NCBI GenBank assembly: GCA_900543805.1
Contig: UQTE01000018.1
Span: 1 to 47,542 of the forward strand
Length of the DNA stretch: 47,542 bases
Reading direction: 5' to 3'
From: an uncultured Sutterella sp.
GTDB lineage: Bacteria > Pseudomonadota > Gammaproteobacteria > Burkholderiales > Burkholderiaceae_F
In this document: piece after piece, positions 16,936 through 26,122 of the stretch
How positions within the stretch are numbered: position 1 is the first letter of the stretch
Layout: the number at the start of each line of letters is the position of its first letter
Notes under the pieces: model-generated
The model's input: the letters and a program-made list of their open reading frames with translations, nothing else
Databases searched by the model: none
Told to the model about the DNA's origin: nothing
Made by a program: the position numbers and the translations under genes

Positions 16936-16975
16936 AAAGAGCCGCAGGGTTTTCCTTGCGGCTCTTTGCTTTTTC
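16936..16975. terminator. Bidirectional terminator between tmRNA and the ABC transporter operon
   Basis: An 11-bp stem AAAGAGCCGCA/TGCGGCTCTTT (16936-16946 with 16957-16967) is followed by GCTTTTT on the plus strand and by a T4 run on the minus strand. It ends tmRNA and also the convergent solute-binding protein gene. Confidence 0.9.
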
Positions 16976-16988
16976 TCGTTTGTGCGCC

Positions 16989-17810
16989 TTAGGGCTTAGC
17001 GGCGGGCGCCGAAATGTCGGTCCCGAAGAAGCGCTTCGAGAGCGCCGCGAGTTCGCCCGATTCGCGCATGCCCTTGATCGTCTCGTTCACGACGGCGCGA
17101 AGCGAAGCGGTGGCTTCGCCCTTGCGGATGGGAATGGCCACTTCGGTGGCGTGATCCGAAACGGCCGCGATCTTGATGCGGGCGTCGGGATGCGCGCGCA
17201 GATAGTCGTAGAAGGTCACCTCGGAATTGAGGGTCGCGTCGATGCGCCCGCTCAAAAGGAGCTCGAAGGTCTGATTGAGGTCGTCCACCCCGGTCACCTT
17301 GGCGCCGTGCTTTTCGGCTTCCTCCGCGTAGGTGCTCGAAATCGTGTTGGCCGTGTTCTTCCCCTTCAGATCCGCCATGGAGGCGATGTCGGTGCGGTTG
17401 CCGTCCACGATCACGACCATGCGGTTGTAGGCGTAGGGTTCGGAGAAGTCGTACACCTTGGCGCGCTCGGGCGTCACGTCGACGCCGTTGATCATGAGAT
17501 CGTACCGTCCGGCGTCGAGGCCGGCGAGAAGTCCGTCCCACTTGCCTTCGACGAATTCGGCCTTCACGCCGATTTTCTCGGCGATTTTGCGGCCCACTTC
17601 CACGTCGTAGCCCGTGAGAACGCCCTTCTCATCATGGTAGGTCCAGGGCGCCCAGGTGCCCTCCATGGCGATCACGATCTTGCCGTGCGCGCGGATGTCG
17701 GCGAGCCGATCCGCCCCAGCACCCTTGTCGTCGGCCGCATTGTCGGAGCACCCGCCGAGCGTCAGGGCGCAGAGTCCCGCAGCCATCCACATTCCGATTT
17801 TTCGTTTCAT
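16989..17810 (-). CDS. Amino-acid ABC transporter, substrate-binding lipoprotein
   Basis: A 273-residue family 3 solute-binding protein. The N-terminus has a lipoprotein signal with lipobox LGGC and the cysteine near residue 18, so it should be anchored to a membrane facing the periplasm. Two lobes follow, with the family motifs WAPWTYHDEKGVLTGYDVEVG, here shortened, near residue 45 and DLMINGVDVTPERA near 95. GGGAG lies upstream of two consecutive ATGs (17813 and 17810); the second has the better spacing. The first ATG overlaps the stop of the ATPase gene (ATGA), so the genes are translationally coupled. Resemblance of the permease to YecS/TcyL suggests L-cystine or another polar amino acid as ligand. 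Confidence 0.9.
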   Translation of the reverse strand: MKRKIGMWMAAGLCALTLGGCSDNAADDKGAGADRLADIRAHGKIVIAMEGTWAPWTYHDEKGVLTGYDVEVGRKIAEKIGVKAEFVEGKWDGLLAGLDAGRYDLMINGVDVTPERAKVYDFSEPYAYNRMVVIVDGNRTDIASMADLKGKNTANTISSTYAEEAEKHGAKVTGVDDLNQTFELLLSGRIDATLNSEVTFYDYLRAHPDARIKIAAVSDHATEVAIPIRKGEATASLRAVVNETIKGMRESGELAALSKRFFGTDISAPAAKP

Positions 17811-18574
17811 CATTTTTCTCCCTTGTCGTTGGTTTCGTCCTGCGTCTTTTCCGAGTCCAAAAAGGCCCGGGTTCTCGCCGTCTTGGGCGAAGTGAAGAAA
17901 GTTTCCGTGTCGCCCGTCTCCACGACGCGGCCCGCCTCCATGAAGACCACCCGGTCCGAGACGCTGCGCGCGAAGTCGAGCGCGTGCGTGACGACCACCA
18001 TCGTCGTCCCCTGCGCCGCGACGCCGCGAAGGAGTTCGTGCATGTCGTCCGTCCACTCGGCGTCCAAGGCCGACGTGGGCTCGTCGAAGTAGATCACCGC
18101 GGGGTCGGTCGCGAGCGCCCGCGCAATGGCGACGCGCTGCTGCTGACCGCCAGAGAGTTCGTTCGGATAGGCGTCGTCGCGACCTTCCAGGCCGACCCGG
18201 GCGAGAAGCACCCGGGCGCGCTCGCGCGCCGCCTCGGGCTTCATGCCGTGCCCGACGACCGGACCGAGCGTCACGTTCTCGAGCACCGTATGGTTGAGAA
18301 AGAGGTTGTAGTTCTGAAAGACGAAGGCCGTGCGCTTGCGAAGCGCGGCCCATTCCCGTCTCGTGAGCCGAGCCAGGTCGTAGTCCGTCCCCTCGAGCGT
18401 GAGGCGGCCGGCGTCGGACGTCTCGAGTCCGTTCAGACAACGCAGCAGCGTCGTCTTTCCCGAGCCGCTCGGCCCGATCACGGCGACGACCTCTCCCTTT
18501 CGGGCGTCGAGACTCACGCCGTGGAGCACCTCGGTCGAACCGAAGGATTTGTGAAGATTCTCCAGGTGAAGCAT
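17810..18574 (-). CDS. Amino-acid ABC transporter, ATP-binding protein
   Basis: A 254-residue ATPase of the polar amino-acid uptake family (GlnQ/TcyN type). Walker A GPSGSGKT lies at residues 34-41, the Q-loop FVFQNYNLFLNHTVLENV near 85, the ABC signature LSGGQQQR near 140, Walker B VIYFDEPTSALD near 158, and the switch histidine in VVTHALDFARSV near 195. The gene lies seven bases downstream of the permease gene and overlaps the binding-protein gene, so all three make one operon. It powers uptake across the inner membrane. The C-terminus is rich in charged residues, without an added domain. Confidence 0.93.
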   Translation of the reverse strand: MLHLENLHKSFGSTEVLHGVSLDARKGEVVAVIGPSGSGKTTLLRCLNGLETSDAGRLTLEGTDYDLARLTRREWAALRKRTAFVFQNYNLFLNHTVLENVTLGPVVGHGMKPEAARERARVLLARVGLEGRDDAYPNELSGGQQQRVAIARALATDPAVIYFDEPTSALDAEWTDDMHELLRGVAAQGTTMVVVTHALDFARSVSDRVVFMEAGRVVETGDTETFFTSPKTARTRAFLDSEKTQDETNDKGEK

Positions 18575-18581
18575 GGTTCCC

Positions 18582-19250
18582 TCAGCGCTTTTCGTAAGTA
18601 CGCAGGCGTTTCTCGCCGTAACTCTGCACCTTGGTGAGCACCGTGCAGAAGAGAAGATAAATGAGGCCCACCTCGATGTAGAGAAGAAGCGGTTCGTACG
18701 TTCGCGCGACGATGCGCTGCGTCGTCATGAACATTTCCGTCACGGTGATGTTGGCGGCAAGCGACGTGTCCTTCACCATGGCGATGAGGGAGTTTCCGAG
18801 CGTCGGGAAGGCCGTGCGGAAGGCCTGCGGCAGGACGATGTGCCGCATCACCTGCAGATAGGAGAGCCCCGAGCAGAGCCCCGCCTCGAGCTGCCCCGTC
18901 GGGACGGATTCGAGCGCGGCGCGGATCGTTTCGGCGCAGTAGGCCCCTTCGTTCACGGCGAAGACGACGACCGCGGCCACGAAGGGATCGATCAGAAAGC
19001 CCGCGTGGGGAAGCCCGTAGAAGACGACGAAGAGCTGCACAAGGAGCGGCGTGCCGCGCGTCACCCAGATGTAAAAGCGCGCGAGATCCTTCAGCACCGG
19101 CACCCGCGCGAACTGTACGAGCGCCACGATCACCGCGATCACGAGGGCGCCCGAAAAGGCGAGGATCGTGAGCGGTACGGTAACGGTCAACCCCGGCAGG
19201 AGAATCTGCCAGAAGGAGTCGACGAAGAGGTCGATCAAAGCGGACGACAT
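18582..19250 (-). CDS. Amino-acid ABC transporter, permease
   Basis: A 222-residue inner-membrane permease of the HisMQ/TcyL group, with about five hydrophobic segments. The RGTPLLVQLFVVFYGLP motif (near residue 85) and the EAA loop (QLEAGLCSGLSYLQVM, near 145) that docks on the ATPase are typical. By remembered motifs it is close to E. coli YecS (TcyL): FYI..RGTPL..QLF..YYGLP and NSF..VKDTSLAA..V.E.F match closely, hence a tentative L-cystine assignment. The ribosome site is weak. It is the first gene of the operon. Only one permease gene is present, so it would act as a homodimer. Confidence 0.9.
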   Translation of the reverse strand: MSSALIDLFVDSFWQILLPGLTVTVPLTILAFSGALVIAVIVALVQFARVPVLKDLARFYIWVTRGTPLLVQLFVVFYGLPHAGFLIDPFVAAVVVFAVNEGAYCAETIRAALESVPTGQLEAGLCSGLSYLQVMRHIVLPQAFRTAFPTLGNSLIAMVKDTSLAANITVTEMFMTTQRIVARTYEPLLLYIEVGLIYLLFCTVLTKVQSYGEKRLRTYEKR

Positions 19251-19310
19251 GAATGAAAAGCAACCCGCGGGGACCGTTGAAGGTTTTCTAATTCGGTCCC
19301 GTTCGGGTCA

Positions 19311-19363
19311 ATGAAAAAGCAAAAGACGGTTCGGATGTATTTTGCCAAACCGAGACCGTCTTT
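19311..19363 (-). terminator. Intrinsic terminator of pepT
   Basis: Stem AAAGACGGT/ACCGTCTTT (19322-19330 with 19355-19363), with extra pairing inside, is followed on the minus strand by T-rich sequence (the A-rich stretch 19311-19324). It lies about 90 bases after the pepT stop and just upstream of the ABC operon. Confidence 0.75.
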
Positions 19364-19452
19364 CGCCAATGCGTTTCGGGCATGCCGCCTCATACCCGAA
19401 AAGAATCGAATGCGGGCGGACGAAGTCTTTTCCCGCCCGCGCACCTCGCCGA

Positions 19453-20691
19453 TCAGGCGGCGGCGATGAGGTCGATCAACTTCAGGGTGACCTTCGTGCT
19501 CTTTTCCATGGCGCCGAGCGGCAGGAATTCGCAGTGGCTGTGGAAGTTGAGCCCGCCCGTGAAGTAGTTGGGCGTGGGAATTCCCTTGGTGGAGATGAAG
19601 GAGCCGTCCGTGCCGCCGCGCATCGCGATGGTCTTCGCCTGGACGCCCGTTTCCTCGAGCGCGCGGTAGAGAAGATCGATGCAGCCGCGGTTTTCGTCGC
19701 TGATCGCGTCGGCGATGTTGCCGTAAACGTCCGACATCTTGAGCTCGATCTTCGCCTTCGGGTGGCGGACCTTGAGGTACTCGACGGCGCTCGCGATCAG
19801 GCGCTTCTTCGCTTCGTAACCGGCCTTGTTGTGGTCGCGGATCTTCACCGACACGGTGGCGGCGGCGGGCGTCGCCTGAATGCCGTTCACCCAGACGAAG
19901 CCTTCCGTCCCTTCGGTGCACTCGGGCGTGCTGCCGCGGTCGAGCATGTTGATGAAGTCGGTCGCGATGAGCGCCGGGTTGACGAGCACGCCCTTGGAGC
20001 TCATCGGATGCGCCGTGACGCCGCGGATCGAGAGCGTGGCGCCGCCCGCGTTGAAGGTCTCGTAGACGACTTCGCCCACGGCGCAGCAGTCGATCGTGTA
20101 GGCGTAGTCAACGGGGAACTTCGTGAAGTCCATGGCCTTCGCGCCGAGGAGACCGATTTCTTCGTCGGGCACGAACGCGACGTAAAGGTCGCCGTGGGGA
20201 CGGTTTTCGCGGATGACCGTCTCAAGGCTCGTCATGATGTTGGCGATTGCCGACTTGTTGTCTGCGCCGAGCACGCTCGTGCCGTCCGTGACGACGAGGT
20301 CGTCGCCGATGTAATCGTTCACTTCGGGATGTTCCGACGTGCGAAGCCAGATGTCCTTTTCCGCGTTGAGGCAGATGTCGCCGCCCTGATAGTTGCGGAT
20401 CACCTGCGGATGGATGTCGGGCGAGAGCGCGACGTCGACCGTGTCGAGGTGAGCGACCCAGCCCACGACGGCGGCCTTGCGGCCTTCGGGGAGGTTCGAG
20501 GGCAGATGCGCCGTGAGGACGCTCTTCTCAGAGATTTCGATCTTTTCCAGGCCGAGCTCGCGCAGTTCTTCGGCAAGGAGTTCGGCAAGGCGGCGCTGCC
20601 CTTCGGTGCTCGGGACGACCCCGGCCTTGGCGTTGCTCTGCGAGGTCACGGCCACGTAGCGCAAAAAGCGTTCAAGAAGCTTTTCCTTCAT
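19453..20691 (-). CDS. pepT: Peptidase T (tripeptide aminopeptidase)
   Basis: A 412-residue zinc aminopeptidase of family M20B that releases the N-terminal residue from tripeptides in the cytoplasm. Metal-binding and catalytic stretches are present in order: AHLDTVD near residue 80, LGADNKSAIAN near 140, and PDEEIGLLGA near 175 with the catalytic Glu pair. The dimerisation (lid) domain lies at about 205-315, then a late histidine segment ends in GLNFHSHCEFLPL. Length fits the family (E. coli PepT is 408). AAGGA lies upstream of the ATG. A terminator follows; upstream lies the pgk terminator, so pepT is likely transcribed alone. It suits an organism living on peptides. Confidence 0.96.
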   Translation of the reverse strand: MKEKLLERFLRYVAVTSQSNAKAGVVPSTEGQRRLAELLAEELRELGLEKIEISEKSVLTAHLPSNLPEGRKAAVVGWVAHLDTVDVALSPDIHPQVIRNYQGGDICLNAEKDIWLRTSEHPEVNDYIGDDLVVTDGTSVLGADNKSAIANIMTSLETVIRENRPHGDLYVAFVPDEEIGLLGAKAMDFTKFPVDYAYTIDCCAVGEVVYETFNAGGATLSIRGVTAHPMSSKGVLVNPALIATDFINMLDRGSTPECTEGTEGFVWVNGIQATPAAATVSVKIRDHNKAGYEAKKRLIASAVEYLKVRHPKAKIELKMSDVYGNIADAISDENRGCIDLLYRALEETGVQAKTIAMRGGTDGSFISTKGIPTPNYFTGGLNFHSHCEFLPLGAMEKSTKVTLKLIDLIAAA

Positions 20692-20725
20692 TTTCTATCC
20701 TTGTTCCTTCACTCAAAACGATAAA

Positions 20726-20755
20726 GAGGTTGCCCTATCTTGATAGGACAACCTC
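20726..20755 (-). terminator. Intrinsic terminator of pgk
   Basis: A nearly perfect 14-bp stem with one mismatch (20726-20739 with 20742-20755) has a short TT loop; in practice the top pairs will open. On the minus strand it is followed by a discontinuous T-rich stretch. It lies about 20 bases after the pgk stop codon. Confidence 0.75.
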
Positions 20756-20774
20756 ATTTCACATGCGTTGCGCG

Positions 20775-21971
20775 TCAAGCGCGTTCTTCGAGAATTGCGA
20801 CGGCGGGGAGCTTCTTCCCTTCGAGGAACTCGAGGAAGGCGCCGCCGCCCGTCGAAATGTAGCTCACGCGGTCGGCCACGCCGAACTTCGAAACGGCCGC
20901 GACCGTGTCGCCGCCGCCCGCAATCGAGAAGGCGCCGCGTTCGGTCGCTTCAGCGATCGCGTCGGCGAGGGCCTTCGTGCCTTCGGCGTAGGGCGCCATT
21001 TCGAAGACGCCGACCGGGCCGTTCCAGACGATCGTGCCGGCATTGCGAAGCAGATCGCCCAGCATCGCCGCGGTCTTGGGACCGACGTCGAGGATCATTT
21101 CGTCTTCGCGGACGTCGTCGACGTCGGCGACACGGTGTTCGGCGTCTTCGGCGAAGGCCTTGGCGACCACCACGTCGACGGGCATCGGCAGGCTCGCGCC
21201 CTTCTTGGCGAGAATGTCGAGCACGCGGCGGCATTCGTCAATGAGGTCGGGTTCGCAGAGCGACTTGCCGACGGGCTTGCCGGCGGCGAGGAGGAAGGTG
21301 TTGAGGATCCCGCCGCCGACGATGAGCTGGTCGACCTTTTCGGCGAGGTTCGAAAGAATCGTGAGCTTCGTCGAAACCTTCGAGCCGCCGACGATCGCGA
21401 CGAGCGGATGAGCGGCTTCTTCCACGGCCTTCGTGAGCGCGTCGATTTCAGCGGCCATCAGAGGGCCGGCGCAGGCCACTTCGGCGTAGCGGGCGACGCC
21501 CACGGTCGAAGCCTGAGCGCGGTGGGCCGTGCCGAAGGCGTCGTTGACGAAGACGTCGCAGAGCGCGGCGTACTTCTTCGAGAGCGCTTCGTCGCACTTC
21601 TTTTCGCCGACGTTGCAGCGGCAGTTTTCGAGCATCACGACGTGCCCGGGTTCGACCTTGACGCCGTCGACCCAGTCGGCGACGAGCGGCATTTCGCAGC
21701 CGAGAAGTTCACCCATGCGGCGGGCGATGCCGGCGAGCGAATCTTCGGGCGTGAACTGACCTTCCGTCGGACGGCCGCGGTGGCTCGTCACCATGACGGC
21801 CGCGCCCGCGTCGAGCGCCATGCGGATGGCGGGAACGCTCGCCACGAGACGGGCTTCGTTCGTGATGCGGCCTTCCGCATCGTGCGGCGCATTGAGGTCG
21901 CTGCGGATCAGAACGCGGCGGCCGCGCAGGGCGCCGGACTTGGCCAGCGCTTCCAGAGTCTTAACTTTCAT
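20775..21971 (-). CDS. pgk: Phosphoglycerate kinase
   Basis: A 398-residue glycolytic enzyme that moves phosphate between 1,3-bisphosphoglycerate and ADP. The N-terminal substrate domain has [11 protein letters not shown] near residue 18, TSHRGRP near 62, and [11 protein letters not shown] near 115. The C-terminal nucleotide domain has GGSKVSTKL near 205 and GGGDTVAAV near 360. The family usually reads VDFNVP where this has SDLNAP, a modest change. AGAGG lies upstream of the ATG. It follows gap after about 160 bases and belongs to the tkt-gap-pgk cluster typical of Burkholderiales. Length is normal. Confidence 0.96.
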   Translation of the reverse strand: MKVKTLEALAKSGALRGRRVLIRSDLNAPHDAEGRITNEARLVASVPAIRMALDAGAAVMVTSHRGRPTEGQFTPEDSLAGIARRMGELLGCEMPLVADWVDGVKVEPGHVVMLENCRCNVGEKKCDEALSKKYAALCDVFVNDAFGTAHRAQASTVGVARYAEVACAGPLMAAEIDALTKAVEEAAHPLVAIVGGSKVSTKLTILSNLAEKVDQLIVGGGILNTFLLAAGKPVGKSLCEPDLIDECRRVLDILAKKGASLPMPVDVVVAKAFAEDAEHRVADVDDVREDEMILDVGPKTAAMLGDLLRNAGTIVWNGPVGVFEMAPYAEGTKALADAIAEATERGAFSIAGGGDTVAAVSKFGVADRVSYISTGGGAFLEFLEGKKLPAVAILEERA

Positions 21972-22080
21972 CGGGAACCTCTCCCTTTACATCATCAAAA
22001 ACGAAACGTTTCAATCGGCACGGCCCTTTACGCGGGCCCCGAATTCGAAAATCGCAAGGACACGCTCCGAATACGGCAAC

Positions 22081-22106
22081 GGGAACCGACGAAAACGTCG
22101 GTTCCC
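22081..22106 (-). terminator. Hairpin downstream of gap
   Basis: An 11-bp perfect stem (22081-22091 with 22096-22106) has an AAAA loop. No T-run follows on the minus strand, so this could be a terminator of the less common kind or a 3' hairpin that protects the gap message while allowing read-through into pgk. Confidence 0.5.
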
Positions 22107-22131
22107 GAAATTTCTTTCCGCAACGGGAAAG

Positions 22132-23148
22132 TTACTTGGCGGCCATCATGGCGCAGGCCGTGTCGAGCATGCGCTGCGAGAAGCCCCATTCGTTGTCGTA
22201 CCAGGCCGTGACCTTCACGAGGCGGCCGCCCGAAACCTTCGTGAGCGTGGCGTCGAAGGTCGAGCTGTGCGGATCGTGGTTGAAGTCGCACGAAACGAGC
22301 GGAAGATCGTTGTAGCCGAGCACGCCGCAGAGTTCGTCGGATTCGGCGGCGGCCTTCATGATGGCGTTCACTTCTTCCACGGTGGTTTCACGCTTCGGGA
22401 TGAAGGTGAGGTCCACGAAGCTCACGTTGATGGTTGGAACGCGAACGGCGAAGCCGTCGAGCAGACCGTTGAGTTCCGGAAGAACCTTGCCCACAGCGGC
22501 CGCGGCGCCCGTCTTCGTCGGGATCATCGACTGCGTGGCGGCGCGGGCGCGGCGCATGTCCTTGTGATAGACGTCGGTGAGGACCTGGTCGTTCGTGTAG
22601 GCGTGGATGGTCGTCATGAGACCGCGTTCGATGCCGAGCTTTTCATGCAGGGGCTTGACGACGGGCGCAAGGCAGTTCGTCGTGCAGGAGGCGTTCGAGA
22701 CGACCTGGTCGGTGGCCTTGAGAACGTTGTGGTTGACGCCGTAAACGACCGTCGCGTCGGCGGTCTTGCCCGGAGCCGAGAGAAGGACCTTCTTGGCGCC
22801 CTGATCGAGGTGCACCTGGCTCTTTTCCTTCGAATTGAAGGCGCCCGTGCATTCCATCACGACGTCGATGCCGAGTTCGCCCCAGGGGAGTTCGCGGGGA
22901 TCGCGCGTCGAGAAGGCGCGGATGCGGTCGCCGTTGACGATGAGCCAGTCCTTCCCTTCCGTGCGGACGTCGCCGTTGAAGCGGCCGTGGCAGGAGTCGT
23001 AGCGAAGGAGGTGGGCGTTCGTTTCCAGATCGCCCGTGGCGTTGATGGCGACGATTTCGATGTCGTGCTTCTTGCCGTTTTCATAGTGGGCGCGAAGAAC
23101 GTTGCGGCCGATGCGGCCGAAACCGGTGATGGCAACACGAATGGTCAT
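22132..23148 (-). CDS. gap: Glyceraldehyde-3-phosphate dehydrogenase, type I
   Basis: A 338-residue dehydrogenase that oxidises and phosphorylates glyceraldehyde 3-phosphate. The NAD-binding start ([16 protein letters not shown]) is near residue 3 and the active-site segment [11 protein letters not shown] near 152, with the catalytic cysteine and, further on, the conserved histidine region. [14 protein letters not shown] lies at the C-terminus. AAAGGA lies upstream of the ATG. It stands between tkt and pgk on the same strand. Length is normal and no motif is missing. Cofactor preference is not certain from sequence alone. Confidence 0.96.
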   Translation of the reverse strand: MTIRVAITGFGRIGRNVLRAHYENGKKHDIEIVAINATGDLETNAHLLRYDSCHGRFNGDVRTEGKDWLIVNGDRIRAFSTRDPRELPWGELGIDVVMECTGAFNSKEKSQVHLDQGAKKVLLSAPGKTADATVVYGVNHNVLKATDQVVSNASCTTNCLAPVVKPLHEKLGIERGLMTTIHAYTNDQVLTDVYHKDMRRARAATQSMIPTKTGAAAAVGKVLPELNGLLDGFAVRVPTINVSFVDLTFIPKRETTVEEVNAIMKAAAESDELCGVLGYNDLPLVSCDFNHDPHSSTFDATLTKVSGGRLVKVTAWYDNEWGFSQRMLDTACAMMAAK

Positions 23149-23211
23149 CGGAAATTTTCCTTTGAAAGTTGTGTGCCGCGCCGAAGGTTCGGCGCGGCAA
23201 CGAAATGGATC

Positions 23212-25224
23212 TCAGTGGAGGAGCTTTTCAACGCGGGCGACGACATTGTCGACCGTGAAACCGAAATAGGGCCAGAGAACGCCGGCGGGCGCGCTTTCGC
23301 CGAAGCGGTCGATGCCGAGGACGTCGCCCTTGCAGCCGACGTACTTCCACCAGAGATCGGTGCGCGCGGCTTCGATCGCGAGAACGGGAACGCCCGAGGG
23401 CAGAACGCTCTTGCGGTAGGCTTCGTCGCAGGCGTCGAAGCGGCTCGTGCAGGGCATGCTCACGACGCGGGCCTGAATGTTCAGGGCGGCGAGCGCCTTG
23501 CGCGCTTCAACGGCGAGGCCCACTTCGGAACCCGTCGCAAGAAGGATCACGTCGATCGCCTCAGCGCCCGCGGGCGACTCGAGCGCGACGTAGCCGCCCT
23601 TGGCGATCGCATCGGCATCGACTTCATCGCGGTCGATGAAGGGAACGTTCTGGCGCGTGAAGATGAGGCAGGAGGGACCGTCCTTGCGTTCGATGGCGCT
23701 CGCCCAGGCGACGATCGATTCGATCGTGTCGCAGGGACGCCAGACGTCCATCCCCGGAATGAGGCGAAGCGACGGAACGTGTTCGACCGACTGGTGCGTC
23801 GGACCGTCTTCACCGAGACCGATCGAGTCGTGCGTGAAGACGTTGATGACGCGCTGCTTCATGAGCGCGGACATGCGCAGAGCGTTGCGCGAATAGTCCG
23901 AGAACGTGAGGAAGGTCGCGCCGTAGGGAATGAAGCCGCCGTAGAGCGCGATGCCGTTGAGGATCGCGGACATGCCGAATTCACGCACGCCGTAGCTCGC
24001 GTGACGGCCCGTCATGTGGTCGGCCGTGAGCGTTTCGACGCCCTTCCAGTTCGTGAGGTTCGAGCCCGTCAGGTCGGCCGAGCCGCCGAAGAGTTCGGGG
24101 AGAGCCGGCGCGAGCGCGTTGAGGGCCTTCTGGCTCGCCTTGCGGGTGGCGATGGTTTCCTGCGCTTCCTGCGCGGCGCAGAGCGCCTCCATCACCGTGT
24201 CGCTCCAGTTTTCGGGGAGGTCGCCGGCCAAACGGCGTTCGAGTTCGGCGGCAAGCTCCGGATACGCGGCGCGGTAGCCTTCAAAGAGCTTCTTCCATTC
24301 GCCTTCGATGCGGGCCCCTTCTTCGCGGTGGTCCCAGGCGGCATAGACTTCTTCGGGGACTTCGAAGGGCGGATAGGGCCAGCCGATCGCTTCGCGCGTC
24401 AGGGCGATTTCTTCGTCGCCGAGCGCTTCGCCGTGCGCCTTGGCCGTGCCGGCGCGGTTGGGCGAACCCTTGCCGATCGTCGTGCGGCAGATGATGAGGG
24501 TCGGCTTCGTTTCCGACTTCTTCGCCTCTTCAATGGCGGCGGAGACGGCTTCGATGTCGTGGCCGTCCACCGGACCGATCACGTTCCAGCCGTAGGCTTC
24601 AAAGCGGCCGCGCGTGTCGTCGCCGAACCAGCCCTTGACGTTGCCGTCGATCGAGATGCCGTTGTCGTCGTAAAGGGCGATGAGCTTGTTCAACTGCCAG
24701 ACGCCCGCAAGCGAGCAGACTTCGTGGCTGATGCCCTCCATCATGCAACCGTCGCCGAGGAAGACGTAGGTGCGGTTGTCGATGACGGGGAAGCCTTCTC
24801 GGTTGAATTCGGCGGCGAGCATCTTTTCGGCGAGCGCCATGCCGACGCCGTTGGCGATGCCCTGACCGAGCGGGCCCGTCGTCGTTTCCACGCCCGGCGT
24901 CACGTCCACTTCGGGGTGACCCGGCGTCTTGCTGTGGAGCTGACGGAACGATTTCAGATCCTCCATCGTGAGGTCGTAGCCCGTCAGGTGCAGCAGAGCG
25001 TACTGCAGCATCGAACCGTGACCGTTCGAGAGAATGAAGCGGTCGCGGCCGACCCACTTCGGGTCGACGGGGTTGTAGCGGAGATGGCGGCTCCAAAGCG
25101 CCGTAGCGATGTCGGCCATGCCCATGGGCATCCCGGGGTGACCGGACTTGGCCTTCTGCACGGCATCCATCGAAAGCGCACGGATGGCGTTGGCCATCGT
25201 CTGCGGGGTAACGGTAGAGGACAT
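23212..25224 (-). CDS. tkt: Transketolase
   Basis: A 670-residue thiamine diphosphate enzyme that moves two-carbon units between sugar phosphates in the pentose phosphate pathway. [12 protein letters not shown] is near residue 26, [21 protein letters not shown], here shortened, near 65, and the thiamine diphosphate motif [13 protein letters not shown] runs on to the metal-binding DDNGISIDG near 185. The middle domain has the cofactor-activating glutamate segment [13 protein letters not shown] and the motif [15 protein letters not shown] near 470. Length matches bacterial transketolases. The ribosome site is weak. It is the first gene of the tkt-gap-pgk cluster and divergent from rsmE with a 175-base spacer. 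Confidence 0.97.
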   Translation of the reverse strand: MSSTVTPQTMANAIRALSMDAVQKAKSGHPGMPMGMADIATALWSRHLRYNPVDPKWVGRDRFILSNGHGSMLQYALLHLTGYDLTMEDLKSFRQLHSKTPGHPEVDVTPGVETTTGPLGQGIANGVGMALAEKMLAAEFNREGFPVIDNRTYVFLGDGCMMEGISHEVCSLAGVWQLNKLIALYDDNGISIDGNVKGWFGDDTRGRFEAYGWNVIGPVDGHDIEAVSAAIEEAKKSETKPTLIICRTTIGKGSPNRAGTAKAHGEALGDEEIALTREAIGWPYPPFEVPEEVYAAWDHREEGARIEGEWKKLFEGYRAAYPELAAELERRLAGDLPENWSDTVMEALCAAQEAQETIATRKASQKALNALAPALPELFGGSADLTGSNLTNWKGVETLTADHMTGRHASYGVREFGMSAILNGIALYGGFIPYGATFLTFSDYSRNALRMSALMKQRVINVFTHDSIGLGEDGPTHQSVEHVPSLRLIPGMDVWRPCDTIESIVAWASAIERKDGPSCLIFTRQNVPFIDRDEVDADAIAKGGYVALESPAGAEAIDVILLATGSEVGLAVEARKALAALNIQARVVSMPCTSRFDACDEAYRKSVLPSGVPVLAIEAARTDLWWKYVGCKGDVLGIDRFGESAPAGVLWPYFGFTVDNVVARVEKLLH

Positions 25225-25399
25225 ATCGTTTGAATACGAAAAGGAAGGTAGTAAGAGAAAACGGCGGACGCCGTTTCCGGACAGAAGAATATTTTAACCG
25301 AAACGGTCCCTTTTCCCACAGAAGGAATGCTCTCCGAGACGCGGATTTCGGCTCCCTCCTGCTAGACTGTCTCTCCCTACTTCCTTTTCACACCCGGCC

Positions 25400-26122
25400 A
25401 TGGCTCTCCCCCGTTTTTTCGTTGACCGTCCCGACGCCGACTTCTGCGGCACGATCGAACTTCCGCCCAAGGCGGCGCATCATGCAGGACGCGCCCTGCG
25501 GCTTGCCGCAGGCGAAATCGTGGCGCTCTTCAACGGATCGGGCCGCGTCTGGACGGGCCCCGTCTCCTTTGACGGAAAGCGCGCCTTCGTGACGATCGGA
25601 GAGGAAACGCCCGACGACCGCGAGTCGCCCGTGACGATGACGCTCGTTCAGGCGCAGGTGACGCCCGAGAAGATGGACTGGATCGTCGAAAAGGCGACCG
25701 AACTCGGGGTCGCGCGCATCGTCCTCGTCCCCGCGCAGCGGAGCGTGACGAAACTCTCGGGCGACCGATTGGAAAAGCGGTTGGAAAAGTGTCGCGAAAC
25801 CGTGCGCGCCGCCTGCGAGCAGTGCGGTCGAAACCGCTTGCCCGAAGTGGTTGCCCTTTCGCTCAAAGAGGCCTTTGCGCTCGAAGGGGATCTGAAGCTC
25901 ATTCTTGCGCCGGGCGCCCAACGGGGCATGCAGACGGAAAAGCCCCGCAGCGTTCTCTTCGCCGTGGGGCCCGAAGGCGGCTTTGCGCCGGAAGAATTGC
26001 AGGCGGCCGAAGAAGCGGGCTGGCGCCCGACCCTTTTGGGTCCGCGCGTGCTGCGCACCGAAACCGCGGGGCTTGCCGCCGCCGCGTGGATCAATGCGCT
26101 CTACGGAGACTTTGCGCTCTGA
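25400..26122 (+). CDS. rsmE: 16S rRNA (uracil-1498-N3)-methyltransferase
   Basis: A 240-residue SPOUT-class methyltransferase that methylates U1498 of 16S rRNA on the assembled 30S subunit with S-adenosylmethionine. The N-terminal PUA-like part has HHAGRALRLAAGE near residue 23. The trefoil-knot catalytic part has KATELGVARIVLVPAQRS near 98, VGPEGGFAPEEL near 192, and LGPRVLRTETA near 213, the usual cofactor-binding loops. Its TGA abuts the stop of the convergent transglycosylase gene, together making TGATCA with no spacer and no room for a terminator between them. Confidence 0.95.
   Translation: MALPRFFVDRPDADFCGTIELPPKAAHHAGRALRLAAGEIVALFNGSGRVWTGPVSFDGKRAFVTIGEETPDDRESPVTMTLVQAQVTPEKMDWIVEKATELGVARIVLVPAQRSVTKLSGDRLEKRLEKCRETVRAACEQCGRNRLPEVVALSLKEAFALEGDLKLILAPGAQRGMQTEKPRSVLFAVGPEGGFAPEELQAAEEAGWRPTLLGPRVLRTETAGLAAAAWINALYGDFAL

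Noticed and set aside
21793..25233. A 1146-codon plus-strand frame opposite pgk, gap and tkt
   Set aside because: It covers three convincing enzymes and their spacers on the other strand. The translation is low in complexity and has no recognisable motif.
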